Origin: Beta vulgaris subsp. vulgaris
Taxonomy: Eukaryota; Streptophyta; Magnoliopsida; Caryophyllales; Amaranthaceae
NCBI RefSeq assembly: GCF_026745355.1
Contig: NC_079203.1
Span: 55,228,141 to 55,292,140, forward strand
Direction: 5' to 3'
DNA length: 64,000 bases
Of this stretch, positions 45,023 through 55,870 are shown one piece after another. Below the pieces are notes generated by a model, which ran no database searches, was not told the DNA's origin, and saw only the letters and a list, made by a program, of their open reading frames with translations. The position numbers and the translations under genes were made by a program. Each line of letters opens with the position of its first letter. Position 1 is the first letter of the stretch.

Positions 45023-48000
45023 CTAGAGATCCGGCAGTGCCAAAGGGTAAACTGTCTCTGGATGGTCTGTTCTCTGCCCGGCAAGGGAGTAATAAGCAAC
45101 AATGTGAGACGGATGGTCAACCCTAGCAGGCTCGCCATCATTTTCACTATTTTGATCATATTGGTCTCCTGGAATCAGCTCAATATTCCAATATGGTCGA
45201 GCCATTGCTAGGATATCAACGATGCCAATTTGTGATGCTCGGTAACCTTGCACCCACATGTACCTCAAAGAAGTTAGTTGTGTTGCAGCAGTTGCCAGTG
45301 CACGTTCTGTAAAGCAACAAGCCCGCATTTCAAGTTTCTCAAGGCTAGGGCAGCCCCTAGAGAATTCCAAAAGGCCGGCATCAGTTTCTCCAGCAAAACC
45401 TAAAAGCATCCACCTTACATTTCGACCAAACTGTCCAATATAACTGAGACCAATGTCTGTCAAACCACCCTGTCGGAGGTATAAGGCAAACCGTTGCATG
45501 TTATGACAACCACGTAGAAGAGCTCGCACTCCATTATCAAGTGGAAGATCAGTAATTATCTCTTCTCTGTCAAGCAATACAAGACGGAAATCCTTCAGAA
45601 ACTTTAAGTTTGTGCCGACACATTCCAGGGCTTCATTTGTTATATCGGTCACATAAACTGCTAGATATTCTAAGTCGGGGCATCCCTGTGCCACAGCAAT
45701 TAATCCCGTTTGTGTAACCACGCCTGAATCGGCGTTGCCTTGTTCTTCTATCCCTCGTTCAATACGAAGTCTCTTCAGTCTCTTGCACGTCAAAGATACA
45801 ACCTCCAAACCCTCATCACCAATAGCATTTGTTGTCTGTTAAGCAAAACAAAGAGCACGTGAGAAGAAGAAATAGTAAGAGCCAGGAACTTGGGAGCGAA
45901 AATAAAGTTCTGTTTAGTCAGAGTCAGAGCACATATGTGTGTATCGATTTCAGAACTTCTCGACACTTATTCCAACTAGTTAACAAAAAGTCAGGGATTT
46001 CAAATTATGAATGCACAATCTGAATACCAAGATATGAAACACTCCTCAGAAAGAAGTCAACTAAATGACAAGAAACCAAAAAAGTCCTATATAAAATCAA
46101 CTAGGAGAAACAAGAATAAGTCCATCAGAAAGTTCTAGTATAAAAGCATGCGTAAAAACACCAAAAATGTAGATTATTATACCTCCAGAACTTCTAAACT
46201 TTGACATCTACGTATAAGATCACAATGTCCCTCACAATTAAGTGATGCGTAAACAAGATCCAACTTCCGCAACAACTTCGAAACAGGATAAAGTACAGGC
46301 ACATGAGTTTCTACCAAGAACATGGGACCCAATGAGGTCATCTGCGCAGGGAATACAATGTTACTGTAGTGACTTAAATCTTCATTGAAAGAACCACCAG
46401 AGAACTCTTGCAATCTTGTCGCTGTACGAAAGAAGTTTCCAAGATGGGAGAGATCTGTTTCGCCAATTTTTGCAGAAACTAAAGGACAATTTCTGGCAAG
46501 TAGTTCAAGATCTTCAACTTTGATTTTCTCCATAAAAGTCACATAGAAGTTCAAAGTTTCAAGAACCTTGTTGTGTAGCGCCAGCTGATGAAGCCATTCA
46601 CTATTTAATTCAGCGACAGTACTGTCTTCAAGAAATAGAGTTCTCAGATTCCTACATCGGAGGTAAAGCAATAAGTTCATACAACTCATCGGTCTCAAGG
46701 TCAGCAAAAAGTAACAATTTCAGAAAGAAGCAATTAGACACGACGACAGGTACATATTACATAGCATACTTCCTACGTGCCATTATGATTGCATCAATTT
46801 CCATTTTAAGAAGTTCCATAATAATTGCATCATTAGCTTATTTGGTAATAGGTTCTCTCTATCCTATCAGGCAGGTCTCTTTTGTTTCTCTTTCTTTAGC
46901 GGATCTTTTGCCAAATGCAGCCCTTTAAAGTGTCCACTTTGTTAACTGCAGCTCTTTCATTTCAATATTTTCAATTGCAGCCTCAAATAGACCAAACACT
47001 TTTGAGTTGCAGCCCAAAAGGCGTGAAGATAGGTTGGATTTGGGCTGCAACTTAAAAGTGTGTGGATTATTTGAGGTTGCAATGGAAGAGATTGAAATGA
47101 AAGGGCTGCAATTAACAAAGTGACCACTTTAAAGGGCTACATTTGGCAAAAAATTCTTCTTTAGCTCTCCTATCTCTCTCCTCATCGTATGGGCTCCTTA
47201 ATGTGTGTGCCAAACCCCAATTGCAATATAATCGAGTGGAGGAAGTTTAGATAGGATAAAAGTAATCAAAGATTGCACTTTAAACTGCCCCAAAAAATAA
47301 CATCTTACAAAAAGAAAACGTAAAAATATGGGAATGTAACCATGGTCTTAACATTTTTTCATGGGAATAAAATAGGTACATAAATATAAAAGAGAAAACA
47401 AATCCAGGAAGGAACCACAAACTATAAATAGAATATTCTGAGCAAAGCATTTATAGCTCTACTGTCCACTATCTAATCCTTTTTCCATAAAGTATAGCAT
47501 GGTGAAAGAAAGGGCAACATCTTAATCAATTACTTCTGAGTTATGACCTTTAAAAGAAGCAATTACAATCTACAGAAAGCCGTCTCCCATCGTTCTTTGG
47601 TCCTAGGCTTTTAACTCTCGCACCCTGGTCATTCTATGAACCAAATCTATCATCCTCTAGATATCATAATCAATACTATTGAACTGAACTTATATTGTTT
47701 CTTGGTGTTGAATGACCAAAGCTTTGATATAGGCTGGGGATTCACCTATTTTATAAAGCATACAAGTTAGGAGAGAAAAAAAGGGAGTGGCGATCAGAAC
47801 AACCTTGCAAATGTCTCAAATCAAATAAGAACAGTAGATTCCTATCTAGTCACCAAAAGGCATCCTCTCAACTAATCAATTTCTCACTAACAAGAATGAC
47901 CTAAAGATCAAATTATCTGCCCAAGATCTACAGCTATAATCAACACATGACAGCAGAAATTTATGTGGGTTCTTGCCAATAACCTAAACCCTTTAGGTTC

Positions 48001-49762
48001 TACTAAGTGAATACTCATCATCATAGTTTTAACTTTCTATTACCCCCAGCCAATAGATCGCTTTCGTGAAAGCATAAGTTCACTAGTTATCCTAGAACTC
48101 TCCTTTCACCTTTGCTTGGCCTTTGATTACAGTTAAATAGCATATTGGCTTGAGCAAAAAATGAGGGAACATCCACATAAGCTAAAATCCCTTGTGAATG
48201 CAACCTGACTATTGAACTTATCAAAACAATCACAATACGATTAAAATGCATGTTTTGCATACAAAGTGCTAAAACACAGCTACCAAACAATAGCCTGAAG
48301 CAGTTACAGAAATAGTCTCCCCCCCCCCCCAAGGAAAAAAAAGGAAAAGAAAAAAATATATATAATGAGTCGCAAAAGGAACAATTTTAAATTCAGCACT
48401 CCAACAACACAAGAAAGAGGGATGATAGGCTAATCTTGGAGATCAACGTGCCCTACGTGTGTGTATATTGCCAAATTTGTGGCCTAATAGTTTTTTGATC
48501 AATATACATAATATGTATCAAGACTTTACGACTTATTTGGTAGCCGGTAATAAATGATGGGAGTAATAAATTTATAAAATTGTAAGGAAGTCTCACACCA
48601 ATGCCCATAATAATGAGCTGGATCTTAAAACATGGATTTTTCTTCCTAGATTTTCATTACTACTCAATGTCACCTCTAAATTAGTTTTGGATGGCAATAA
48701 AAATTGATGAAGAAAATAAAGTTAAGTAGGGAATAGATAAGCAATTAAGCATTCTCATCGATATCGGCAAGATATTTCCTTCACAAGATTAACAATAAGT
48801 TCTTGACTATTTCAACTTAATAATTGAGATACTATGATCCATAATTACAAAAACAAGCTGAGCCCTAATAGACGACATATGTATATTGCTAAGACTTATG
48901 CAGAGTTTCCCCAATACAACTCCATCTAGCAAACTCAGACCATCAAAAAGACTTGCCAATACCCAAACAAATTGACAGTCATCCATTTCTTCCTAAAACA
49001 AGGCACACACCAAACTAAAATGTTACTTCCTCCGTAACATAATAACGGCAACAAATGGGTATTATTTGTGAGCTATAAAATATTAATCCGCTGCAATTAT
49101 TATGTTACGGAGGAAATAACAAACCATTTTCTCAAAAAGTATAATACACTTAAGAACCACAACCTGCTCCCATCCAAAGTCAAAACCCGCATTCTTCTCA
49201 TTCACAATCACAACTAATTCAGATTTAAATTCCAATTTCACAATACAAATATATAAATTAACAAATTAAACCAAAAGCAGCAAAGATGAGAAATATACCA
49301 ACAAGACCGAGTAATGTGCAAAAGACCATCTGTAGAGAAGTTAGAACACTTATCGAGCTTCAATGATTGCAACATCTGACCTTTAATAGACGCAATCATC
49401 TCAAGATCTGCATCTGTAACAATCATTCGTCTAAAATGAAGCGATTTAAGCCGAGGAAAACTCGCCAATATATCAATCCAAGGTCTAACATAACCTCCCC
49501 AATCTTCTGGTATCAAATTAAACATAGCAGCTCTTGGTTTTCCCTTGAGCTTCAACGACTCAATGTTCGGAAATCGATCATGGAGTCGTTGAGGTGTAGT
49601 TGTATAACAAAGAGCAATTGTTACATGACGTCTCGTCAATCGATCTAACTCAAACCATTGCCTACAAACTGATGAAATTGAAGCACGATCACGAGGATCC
49701 TGAATATACGGTAAGATGCATTCCAATATTTCATCTGACATACTTCTTCGATTATTCAACAT
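45023..49762 (-). CDS. COI1: COI1-like F-box/LRR jasmonate co-receptor (3 exons, 581 aa)
   Basis: Substrate receptor of the SCF-COI1 ubiquitin ligase: with JAZ repressors it perceives jasmonoyl-isoleucine and sends JAZ for degradation, mainly in the nucleus. Exons on the minus strand: 49762-49299, 46651-46183, 45835-45023, frame-consistent with GT-AG junctions and stop TAG at 45025-45023. F-box at about 8-48 (DEILECILPYIQDPRDRASISSVCRQWF), then leucine-rich repeats. Hormone-site segments are intact: KLKGKPRAAMFN (Arg77, Lys73), RLRIERG, LAVYVTDITNEALE, LLDREE, LYLRQGGLTDIGLSYIGQ and WVQGYRAS. The end SLAGQRTD is also COI1-like, which separates it from TIR1/AFB auxin receptors. Length is close to the usual ~590-600 aa. 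Intron 1 is long (2647 bp) and carries a near-palindrome. No damage seen. Confidence 0.95.
46916..47149. repeat. ~235-bp near-perfect palindrome in COI1 intron 1
   Basis: The left arm 46916-47018 (from TTTTGCCAAATGCAGCCC to TTGCAGCCCAAA) and the right arm 47039-47149 are reverse complements with scattered mismatches, around a ~20-nt loop. In RNA either strand would form one long hairpin. It looks like a young fold-back MITE. Because it is intronic it would be transcribed with COI1. Confidence 0.85.
47160..49022. other. rest of COI1 intron 1, nothing further recognised
   Basis: Intronic, AT-rich, with a C10 run near 48320. The minus-strand 81-codon open frame at 48087-48332 has no domain and is not called. 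Confidence 0.5.
49023..49121. mobile_element. ~97-bp Stowaway-like MITE in COI1 intron 1
   Basis: TTACTTCCTCCGTAACATAA at the left is matched on the minus strand by TTATTTCCTCCGTAACATAA at the right, an almost perfect 20-bp inverted terminus continuing into ATAACGGCA/AATTGCAGC. It lies about 180 bp from the exon 1 donor site. Confidence 0.75.
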
Positions 49763-50297
49763 ATAGAATCGAAGTTACAACAACAACAACAACAAATCAA
49801 TCAAATTACCTAAAAAGTAAGATTTGAAATCAAAACCCTAGAAATTTTTTCAATTGAAACAGAGAAATCGAATTGGAATGAATTCGCTAGAATTATCTCC
49901 ACTCCGTCTAGTTACCTCTTGAATATTTGGGACGAATTTGTACTAAAGCTCATAACCACAACTTCTGAACTTACTCATAAAAAACAAAAAACAAGTAGAT
50001 TCAGAGTAAAGTTAAGATGATGAAGAAGATGAAGATGATGAAGAGAGGTTGAAGATGAGAGAGAAAAGGATAGAGAGGAGAGAGAAAATTGAAGAAGTTA
50101 AGCATAGATTTTCCAGAAAAATGGATGATGAAAGAGACGTAGCTTGAGCTAGTGGTGGTAGACTGGTAGTAGTGGTAGTCACACACTATTAAATTTCTGT
50201 CTCTCTCTTTCACTTTCTCTCTCTATCTGGAGAAATATTTTTGCATTCTAAAATTTAGATCTTTTTTCAAATTTATTCTTAGTATCGAATACTTATA
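49763..50297 (-). promoter_or_regulatory. COI1 5' leader / promoter region
   Basis: On the minus strand the sequence before the ATG is rich in CT repeats (complement of the GAGAGAAAGGATAGAGAGGAGAG area at 50060-50085) and has (TTG)n near 49780-49795, typical of a plant 5' leader. A TATA box was not confidently found. Confidence 0.4.
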
Positions 50298-50559
50298 TAC
50301 TTCCTCTGTTTCTTTTTACTTGCAACAGTTTGACTTTCACGCTTGCCAATGCATAATTTTAACCATCAATAACTTTAATTACCGATAAATACAAATTATA
50401 AAAAGTATATATTCGGAAAATATACATTCACACGAATCTAACAAGATCCCACATGAATATGTTTTTCCTTAACTATAAATCACCAAACATAAACTAAGTA
50501 GAGTTGGTGAATAGTGTAAAAGTCAAACCGTTGCAAGTAAAAAGAAACGGAGGAAGTAT
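50298..50559. mobile_element. Stowaway-like MITE upstream of COI1
   Basis: Left end TACTTCCTCTGTTTCTTTTT; right end on the minus strand TACTTCCTCCGTTTCTTTTT; the inverted match runs on through ACTTGCAACAGTTTGAC/ACTTGCAACGGTTTGAC. Same family as 29402-29672 by internal words. It lies about 540-800 bp before the COI1 start codon, possibly in its promoter. Confidence 0.8.
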
Positions 50560-50934
50560 TTCAGATTTCTCGCAAAATAAGGAGGAGGAAGAAGGGAAAG
50601 AAAGAAAGAAAAAGATAAAACGAAGAGAGTCATTACTTATTTATTTTGTCCTGCTCGAAAGACGTGGCTAATTACTAAACTTTTATTTGTTGTTTAGAAA
50701 TTACTTAAAATCGTCCCGACTCTTCTTAAATGTATCATTATATCTTGGATTGATTTTACCATTTTACTTAATTTTAGGATTTCTAGTTTTCACTTTATCA
50801 TTTTACAACACACTATCTCTCCATTACCTAAAATCACTAACCACCCATCAGTACCTCCAACCCGACGCCATCGCCACCAACGACTACAATATCCTCGGAA
50901 TAGGTAAAAAAAAAATTACGAATTTCACGGGCCT

Positions 50935-51076
50935 AACGTGTGGCATGCACGTTTGTCCCAAGGACACAACGTCTGGCCTGGATTTTATGTCCATGGGGAA
51001 AATGTTTGGCTCAGACGTTGACACAACATCTAAGCCAGCATTGTGTCCTTGATACAAACGTGCAGGTCACGCGTTA
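50935..51076. repeat. 142-bp imperfect fold-back
   Basis: The left arm (TAACGTGTGGCATGCACG, then TTTGTCCCAAGGACACAACG) pairs with the right arm read on the minus strand (TAACGCGTGACCTGCACG, then TTTGTATCAAGGACACAATG). The arms carry ACGT/ACGCGT words. Confidence 0.6.
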
Positions 51077-51099
51077 TCCCACGCGTTCAAGCCTTTTTA

Positions 51100-51629
51100 A
51101 AAAAAAAAAATTACTGAGACGTTGTCGCTGCCTTTGTTGTCGTCGTCTCCGTTGCTGCCGCTAAACCTAGGCATGGGCGGGGCCTGTTCACGGGCTCGGC
51201 CCGCGGGCTTGGAGAAATGGCGGGTCGTGCCGAGTCGGGCTTAAAATTTTCAAATTTTGTCCGCGGGACGGGCTCGTGCCTCCTACGGGTCTAGCCCATG
51301 TTTTATGTGGTTTTTTTGTATTATTGACAGTTTTAGGCTAAAAAAGAAAGGAAAGGCTTTCGACCCGCGGGCCCGCCCACGTGGGCTCGTGCCGGTGCGA
51401 GCCTGAAATAAAATTTCTTAACCGTGACAGACCCCGCGGACAACGGGTCGGACCGGAACAGGCCCAAATCGTGCTGGCCCGTCCCATGCACACCTATAAC
51501 TGTCGCCGCCTCTGCCTCCTCAACTTCTTGTCGGCGTATTGCCTTCGTAGCCCTGTAAACTGTTGCCGCCGTATGAGGCTTGAGGACAAACTTCTTATGT
51601 GGCCTTGGATTTTCCGACGAGTCGTCTGA
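51100..51629 (-). pseudogene. small unknown open frame interrupted by the GC-rich insert
   Basis: From ATG 51629 (minus) the frame reads MSDDSSENPRPHKKFVLK and about 25 further residues to EEAEAATV, then enters the GC-rich insert at about 51503. Beyond the insert (below 51167) the same kind of Ala/Thr-rich coding-like sequence resumes for about 20 codons. No family is recognised. It could be a captured gene piece or chance; base composition and the ATG context are the only support. Confidence 0.2.
51168..51503. mobile_element. GC-rich inverted-repeat insert
   Basis: The left end TAGGCATGGGCGGGGCCTG and the right end (minus strand TAGGTGTGCATGGGACGGGC) are imperfect inverted repeats. The interior is strongly GC-rich (CGGGCTCGGCCCGCGGG, GACCCGCGGGCCCGCCC). 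Both ends abut TA. It appears to interrupt the small open frame that begins at 51629 on the minus strand. Confidence 0.5.
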
Positions 51630-52341
51630 CATTTTTTAGGTTTAGGTGGTGGTGGTGGCTCTTGTGTGTGATTGAGAGTGAAGGATGAGAATGATGAAAA
51701 CTGAAAAGTGAATGAATGGTGAAGATGAGAGAGAAGATGATTAATGGTGAGGATGGTAGGTGGGAGGAGTTAAAGTAAAAACCAAAAAAATAAAAGTAAG
51801 GACATAATGATACATTCACATGGTAGTTGGAGCGATTTTAAGTAATTTGGAGACGACGTTTAACAAACTCCGACTAATTATAGTATTGAAGGGGTTTTTG
51901 GGTGGTCAATAGTCCAGAATATAGTAAATAGGGACCACTTATGTACTAAATTAGTTAAAATATAGAAAATTTTGAAAATTATGATATACTCTAATCATTG
52001 CTATAAAGTAAATAGTGAAAACTACTTTTGTTTTTTTTTTTCTGTAGATGAAGTGAAAACTACATAGAATTATGCTAACATATCGATAACTGATTTTTAC
52101 TTATTTTAATTTATTAGAGCTTATAATGGTAAAGATATGGGGTGAGGCGTCGTACCAATAAACGAGCACTGATATTCCCATATTCGATATTGGAGAAATT
52201 GTCTAAATTATATATAAAAAAATTATATATTTTTGCTCGGGGTTTGTTACTTGAAAGTTGGTTGATATATTAGATGACTAGTATATCATATCTTGACATA
52301 ATCTAATCATATTGATTGACTAATATATCATATACCTGCTG

Positions 52342-52826
52342 TGTTTGGATCCTCTAGAGTTGTAAAATAACTCTACAAGGTAGAGTTTAAGCAATATTAA
52401 CCATTGAATAAAAAATCAATGATTCATATATCCTCTTTCCAAAATTCCCCCTATTTTATCTCATTGAAATCCACTTCTAAATCTTTTCCTTCCACCAATA
52501 TGAGCTTTTGATTTTAAAATGTATGGTTCATATACAATTCTACCTTGTAGAGTTTCGTGTTGAGATCCTCTAGAGTTTGAAAATAACTCTACACGGTAGA
52601 GTTCGTGAAATATCAGTCGTTGATTAAGAAATCAAAGGCTTGTATTTTCTTTCCCAAAAATCCCCCCTATTTTCCCCCGAATATCCTGCCCATATCTTTT
52701 CCTTTCCCACTAATCATGAGCCCTTGATTTTATAATATATGATCAGGATTCAACTCTACTTTGTAGAGTTTTCATAAAACTCTAGAGGATCCGGACCCTA
52801 GAGTTTCCATTGTAAAGGATCCGGAC
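52342..52826. mobile_element. two tandem MITE-like units with GGATCCTCTAGAGTT ends
   Basis: Unit 1 (about 52342-52560) starts TTTGGATCCTCTAGAGTTG; unit 2 (about 52561-52796) starts TGAGATCCTCTAGAGTTTG. Both share TAACTCTACA-GGTAGAGTT, a TGATTAAGAAATCAA-like block and CTTTTCCTTCC words. Unit 2 ends ACTCTAGAGGATCCGGAC, the inverse of the starts, and a further GGATCCGGACTC follows at about 52817. A family member duplicated in tandem. Confidence 0.6.
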
Positions 52827-53369
52827 TCATATTTGTTGCATCTTATCATATCAATTGAATATTATCTTATATTATATTGTATTTAATTGCAAATATCATG
52901 ATACGAGACAAGTTGTCTAATACCGGGATATGAGAGAATACTTTCCCACCTGCTACTAGTGTCACGACTCACAAGTCTTAAATAGTGGACTTGAAGTCTT
53001 AGATTTTGTATGAGATTTCAACAAAAATATATGTCAAGTTTTGTACTTTATGTCTAAGGTTCCAAATTTTGGGTTTCATGTTTAAGAATTTAGACTTCAA
53101 TAGCGAAAGATATGTTCAGATGCATTATTGGTCATGGTTTTGGTGGAATTAAGCAGTGGGTCCTGGTGAAGGTGGAGGTGTAAACTAGGGTGATGAATTT
53201 AACCATTTTGGAACTTTCTTCTTTTTCTTTATTTAATTTGCAATCACAAAACGAAAGGATTTTGGTTGGTATCTCTATCGAAATTCAAGTAGGACAAACT
53301 AAATATTACTAATCCTACAGGCTATTATTACTGAGAATCAGGCAGTACAAAGTACAAAAAAGGGAAGGG

Positions 53370-53435
53370 AGGATTCGAACCTGTGACCTATCGTTCATAG
53401 CACTTCAATCTTAACCATTAGGCCAAGACATGGTT
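53370..53435 (-). mobile_element. tRNA-like head of a probable SINE
   Basis: On the minus strand, box A TGGCCTAATGGTTAAG is followed about 30 nt later by box B GGTTCGAATCC, as in a tRNA or tRNA-derived SINE. The acceptor stem does not close as a tRNA. The tail and target duplication were not located. Confidence 0.45.
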
Positions 53436-53449
53436 ATGGTTACAATATA

Positions 53450-55590
53450 TTGAAACTTAGTTAAACTTATATTTTTGGTGTTTATTTAGCATTAAAGATC
53501 TTTTTTTTTTTTTTTTGACAGGAGCATTAAAGATCTTAAAATTGAACATTCTCAAGTGACTAAAAGGAACATGTGATAAGTATAATTGTCTGGTTAGTAA
53601 TAACTTAAAAACTTCAACTTTTATTTTGATTAGTTTTGTTTACTTAGTGATATTCTAAAATGAATTTTACTGTCTTATCTCTTCCTTAGATTTTTCTTTC
53701 TTTTTTAAGAAGAACAACTCGAATATTTGCAAATAGTATCTAATTCATAAAAAATATGTTTACTAAGTGAAAATTTTATATCCTAATTAACCTAGAAAGT
53801 GAATGTTGACAATTAAAAGGTTGCAAAATTTTACTTTTTTTGTTGGAAACAAAAACCAAAATTAAAACATTACTCTTATTTAAAAAAGTGCCAAACAGGG
53901 AGAATATGCTATGGAATAATGACTTTTAAAATTTCCAATGCTCCAAAATCCAAATAGCCTAACTTTATAAGTACATGAAAAAAAAAACAACTGGTCCGAA
54001 ATAATTCCGCTGGTGATCACATCATAAAGTCGTGGTGCAGATGTTTTTACCAAAATTATGGACGTTTGATAAAAATCTAACGAGTAGATAAGTTAGGTAT
54101 AAGTTTTTGTGTAACAAATATTGTTTGTGTATGTAAAAACATTGTTTGTTTTTCGTATAACAAATCAGAGGAAAAAAACACAAACAATATGTATATCATA
54201 TATACAAATACCATTTTGACGCAGTCGGAAATTATGGAAAAAAAACAAGCGCTAATCTCGATCAAAAACAGGCAGATTTACAAGCAATAAATCTGTAAAA
54301 ATTTCGGAATCCACCAAAAAAGAGTATAAATTCCGTAACATTATTAAAAGTCAAAAAACTGCCTCCTAACAATGACCTAATAATGTTTAAATACTTAAAA
54401 CAAAACCCTAATACGAACTTAAGGAAATAATAAAATTCGAAAATAATTAAAATGCTGATGTCGGGCCTTAAACGAACTCAGATGGCTTAAAAAGTCTATA
54501 GGTAGGTCATGGCATAGCGGTGAGTTTGACTCGTTGGGCCGTTCCGCTTCCAAAAAGGTATCACAATAAGCAATCGGACTCCATCGGCCCAATTAGTGGA
54601 AATCATTTCAGGCTTTTTTGTCGAACTTCCTTATCGAACTTATCCGCTAACCTTCCTACGTCACATTTATTACACGAAAACTTATATCCAACACATCTAC
54701 CGTAAGATGTTTACCATTATTCTTCATAATTAAAGCCATGCATAGCAGAAGAGGAAAACTTCATATAGTTCACACACTTAAAAATGAATATGATTACAGT
54801 CTGTGAAGTAGATAGTGACGATTGAACAAGCAATTAGCTAGGTCCATAATGGCGTAATTAAGTGAATAAACAAAAAAGTCAACAAATTTTAGATTATTAT
54901 TACTAGTGGGAAATATTTTATTTCTTTTAGAGTGGAAATATTTGCTTGGAAATTGCGAATATTATGTCAGTCAGGCATATGGACTCTTATCATTTATCAA
55001 TACGAAATGCACCTTGGTGCAAATGGGGAGCAATTGTTGTGTACTTACTGGCGAATGTTATAGACATAATTTAATAGATTATACTCTATCTGCTTTTAAG
55101 ATGTTCGAATAAATTGGATACTTTATGGTCCTATTATTTTCAATCTAAAATCATATTAATCTTAAGTAAACATTACTGGTTTTGCTTTAGAACTTATTCT
55201 TACTTATTGATGCTAATCTCACAAGTTCAATTTTTATTCCCAAAGATCCTAGTGTTTTCTTATTAGTGCAAATGCTAATTTTACTTATTAATACCTACCA
55301 AAACAAACTAATATCGGTTTTTAGTGAGAAAAAACTCATAACTCTTGTTTTAATTGTGTACATACACGTGAAACGTGTAAAAGCATATAAAGTTTTGCAT
55401 AAACATACAATAGGTAAATTGGAAGCAGGTAAAAGAGGAAAAAGGTTATGGAAGAGAGAAGACGAAACCCTTAGTTTGTCTAGGGTGTTCTGTACTTTAT
55501 TCAAAAAAATTACAAAATTATGTGTAATAGTTAATCATAGAGAAGGAGTTGTGCTATTAAATTAGGGATTTAATACAATCTATAGATAAA
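53450..55590. other. intergenic, no gene seen
   Basis: AT-rich sequence with short unsupported open frames on both strands (54077-54265, 54520-54705, 54906-55112, 55266-55565). None shows a domain. Confidence 0.5.
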
Positions 55591-55593
55591 GTT

Positions 55594-55742
55594 GTCACAA
55601 TTAAGCAATTAAGACCAATTAACCTTTGTAACACGATCAATAAAGTTGTCGCAAAAATCATTGTCCAAAGACTAAAGCCTATCATCCCTGATTGGATTTC
55701 AACGAACCAAAATGGGTTCACTAAGGAGAGGGGTCCTAAGGT
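55594..55742 (+). pseudogene. LINE reverse-transcriptase fragment (~49 codons)
   Basis: In one frame it reads LRPINLCNTINKVVAKIIV, then QRLKPIIPDWISTNQNGF and TKERG. This is the reverse-transcriptase segment of non-LTR retroelements around the RPISLCN motif. Nothing recognisable lies on either side, so it is an isolated relic, from a different LINE family than the two large ones here. Confidence 0.75.
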
Positions 55743-55870
55743 AAATTAAATATTGTTGTTGCGATGGAAATCTAGTTATAGAAACCTATGAACTTATGGG
55801 GCGAAATTGTACTAAGGCTTATAGCCATTAACGTTTAATTTATGTTTCCGTATTTTACAAAAAAAAAAAA

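Larger units (their letters stand above)
50690..51855. mobile_element. possible long-TIR element with nested GC-rich inserts
   Basis: AATTACTTAAAATCGTCCCG...AATGTATCATTAT at the left (about 50699-50745) reappears inverted at the right (about 51800-51850) with some divergence. The possible 9-bp flanks CTAATTACT (50668-50676) and CTAATTATA (51871-51879) differ at two bases. Inside are a fold-back (50935-51076) and a GC-rich piece (51168-51500). The arrangement is that of a MULE-like element, but the evidence is moderate. Confidence 0.4.

Noticed and set aside
44620..45159. 179-codon minus-strand open frame overlapping the 3' end of COI1
   Set aside because: It overlaps the COI1 coding end in another frame and its downstream region; low-complexity hydrophobic sequence without a domain.
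45023..49762. TIR1/AFB auxin receptor instead of COI1
   Set aside because: ALCYTTTPQRL, KLKGKPRAAMFNLIPEDWGG, YLRQGGLTDIGLSYIGQ and the SLAGQRTD end are COI1-type; TIR1/AFB share the fold but not these strings.
50687..51052. 121-codon open frame with hydrophobic stretches, resembling a small membrane protein
   Set aside because: Starts inside the inverted end of a putative transposon and runs into a fold-back; no family resemblance.
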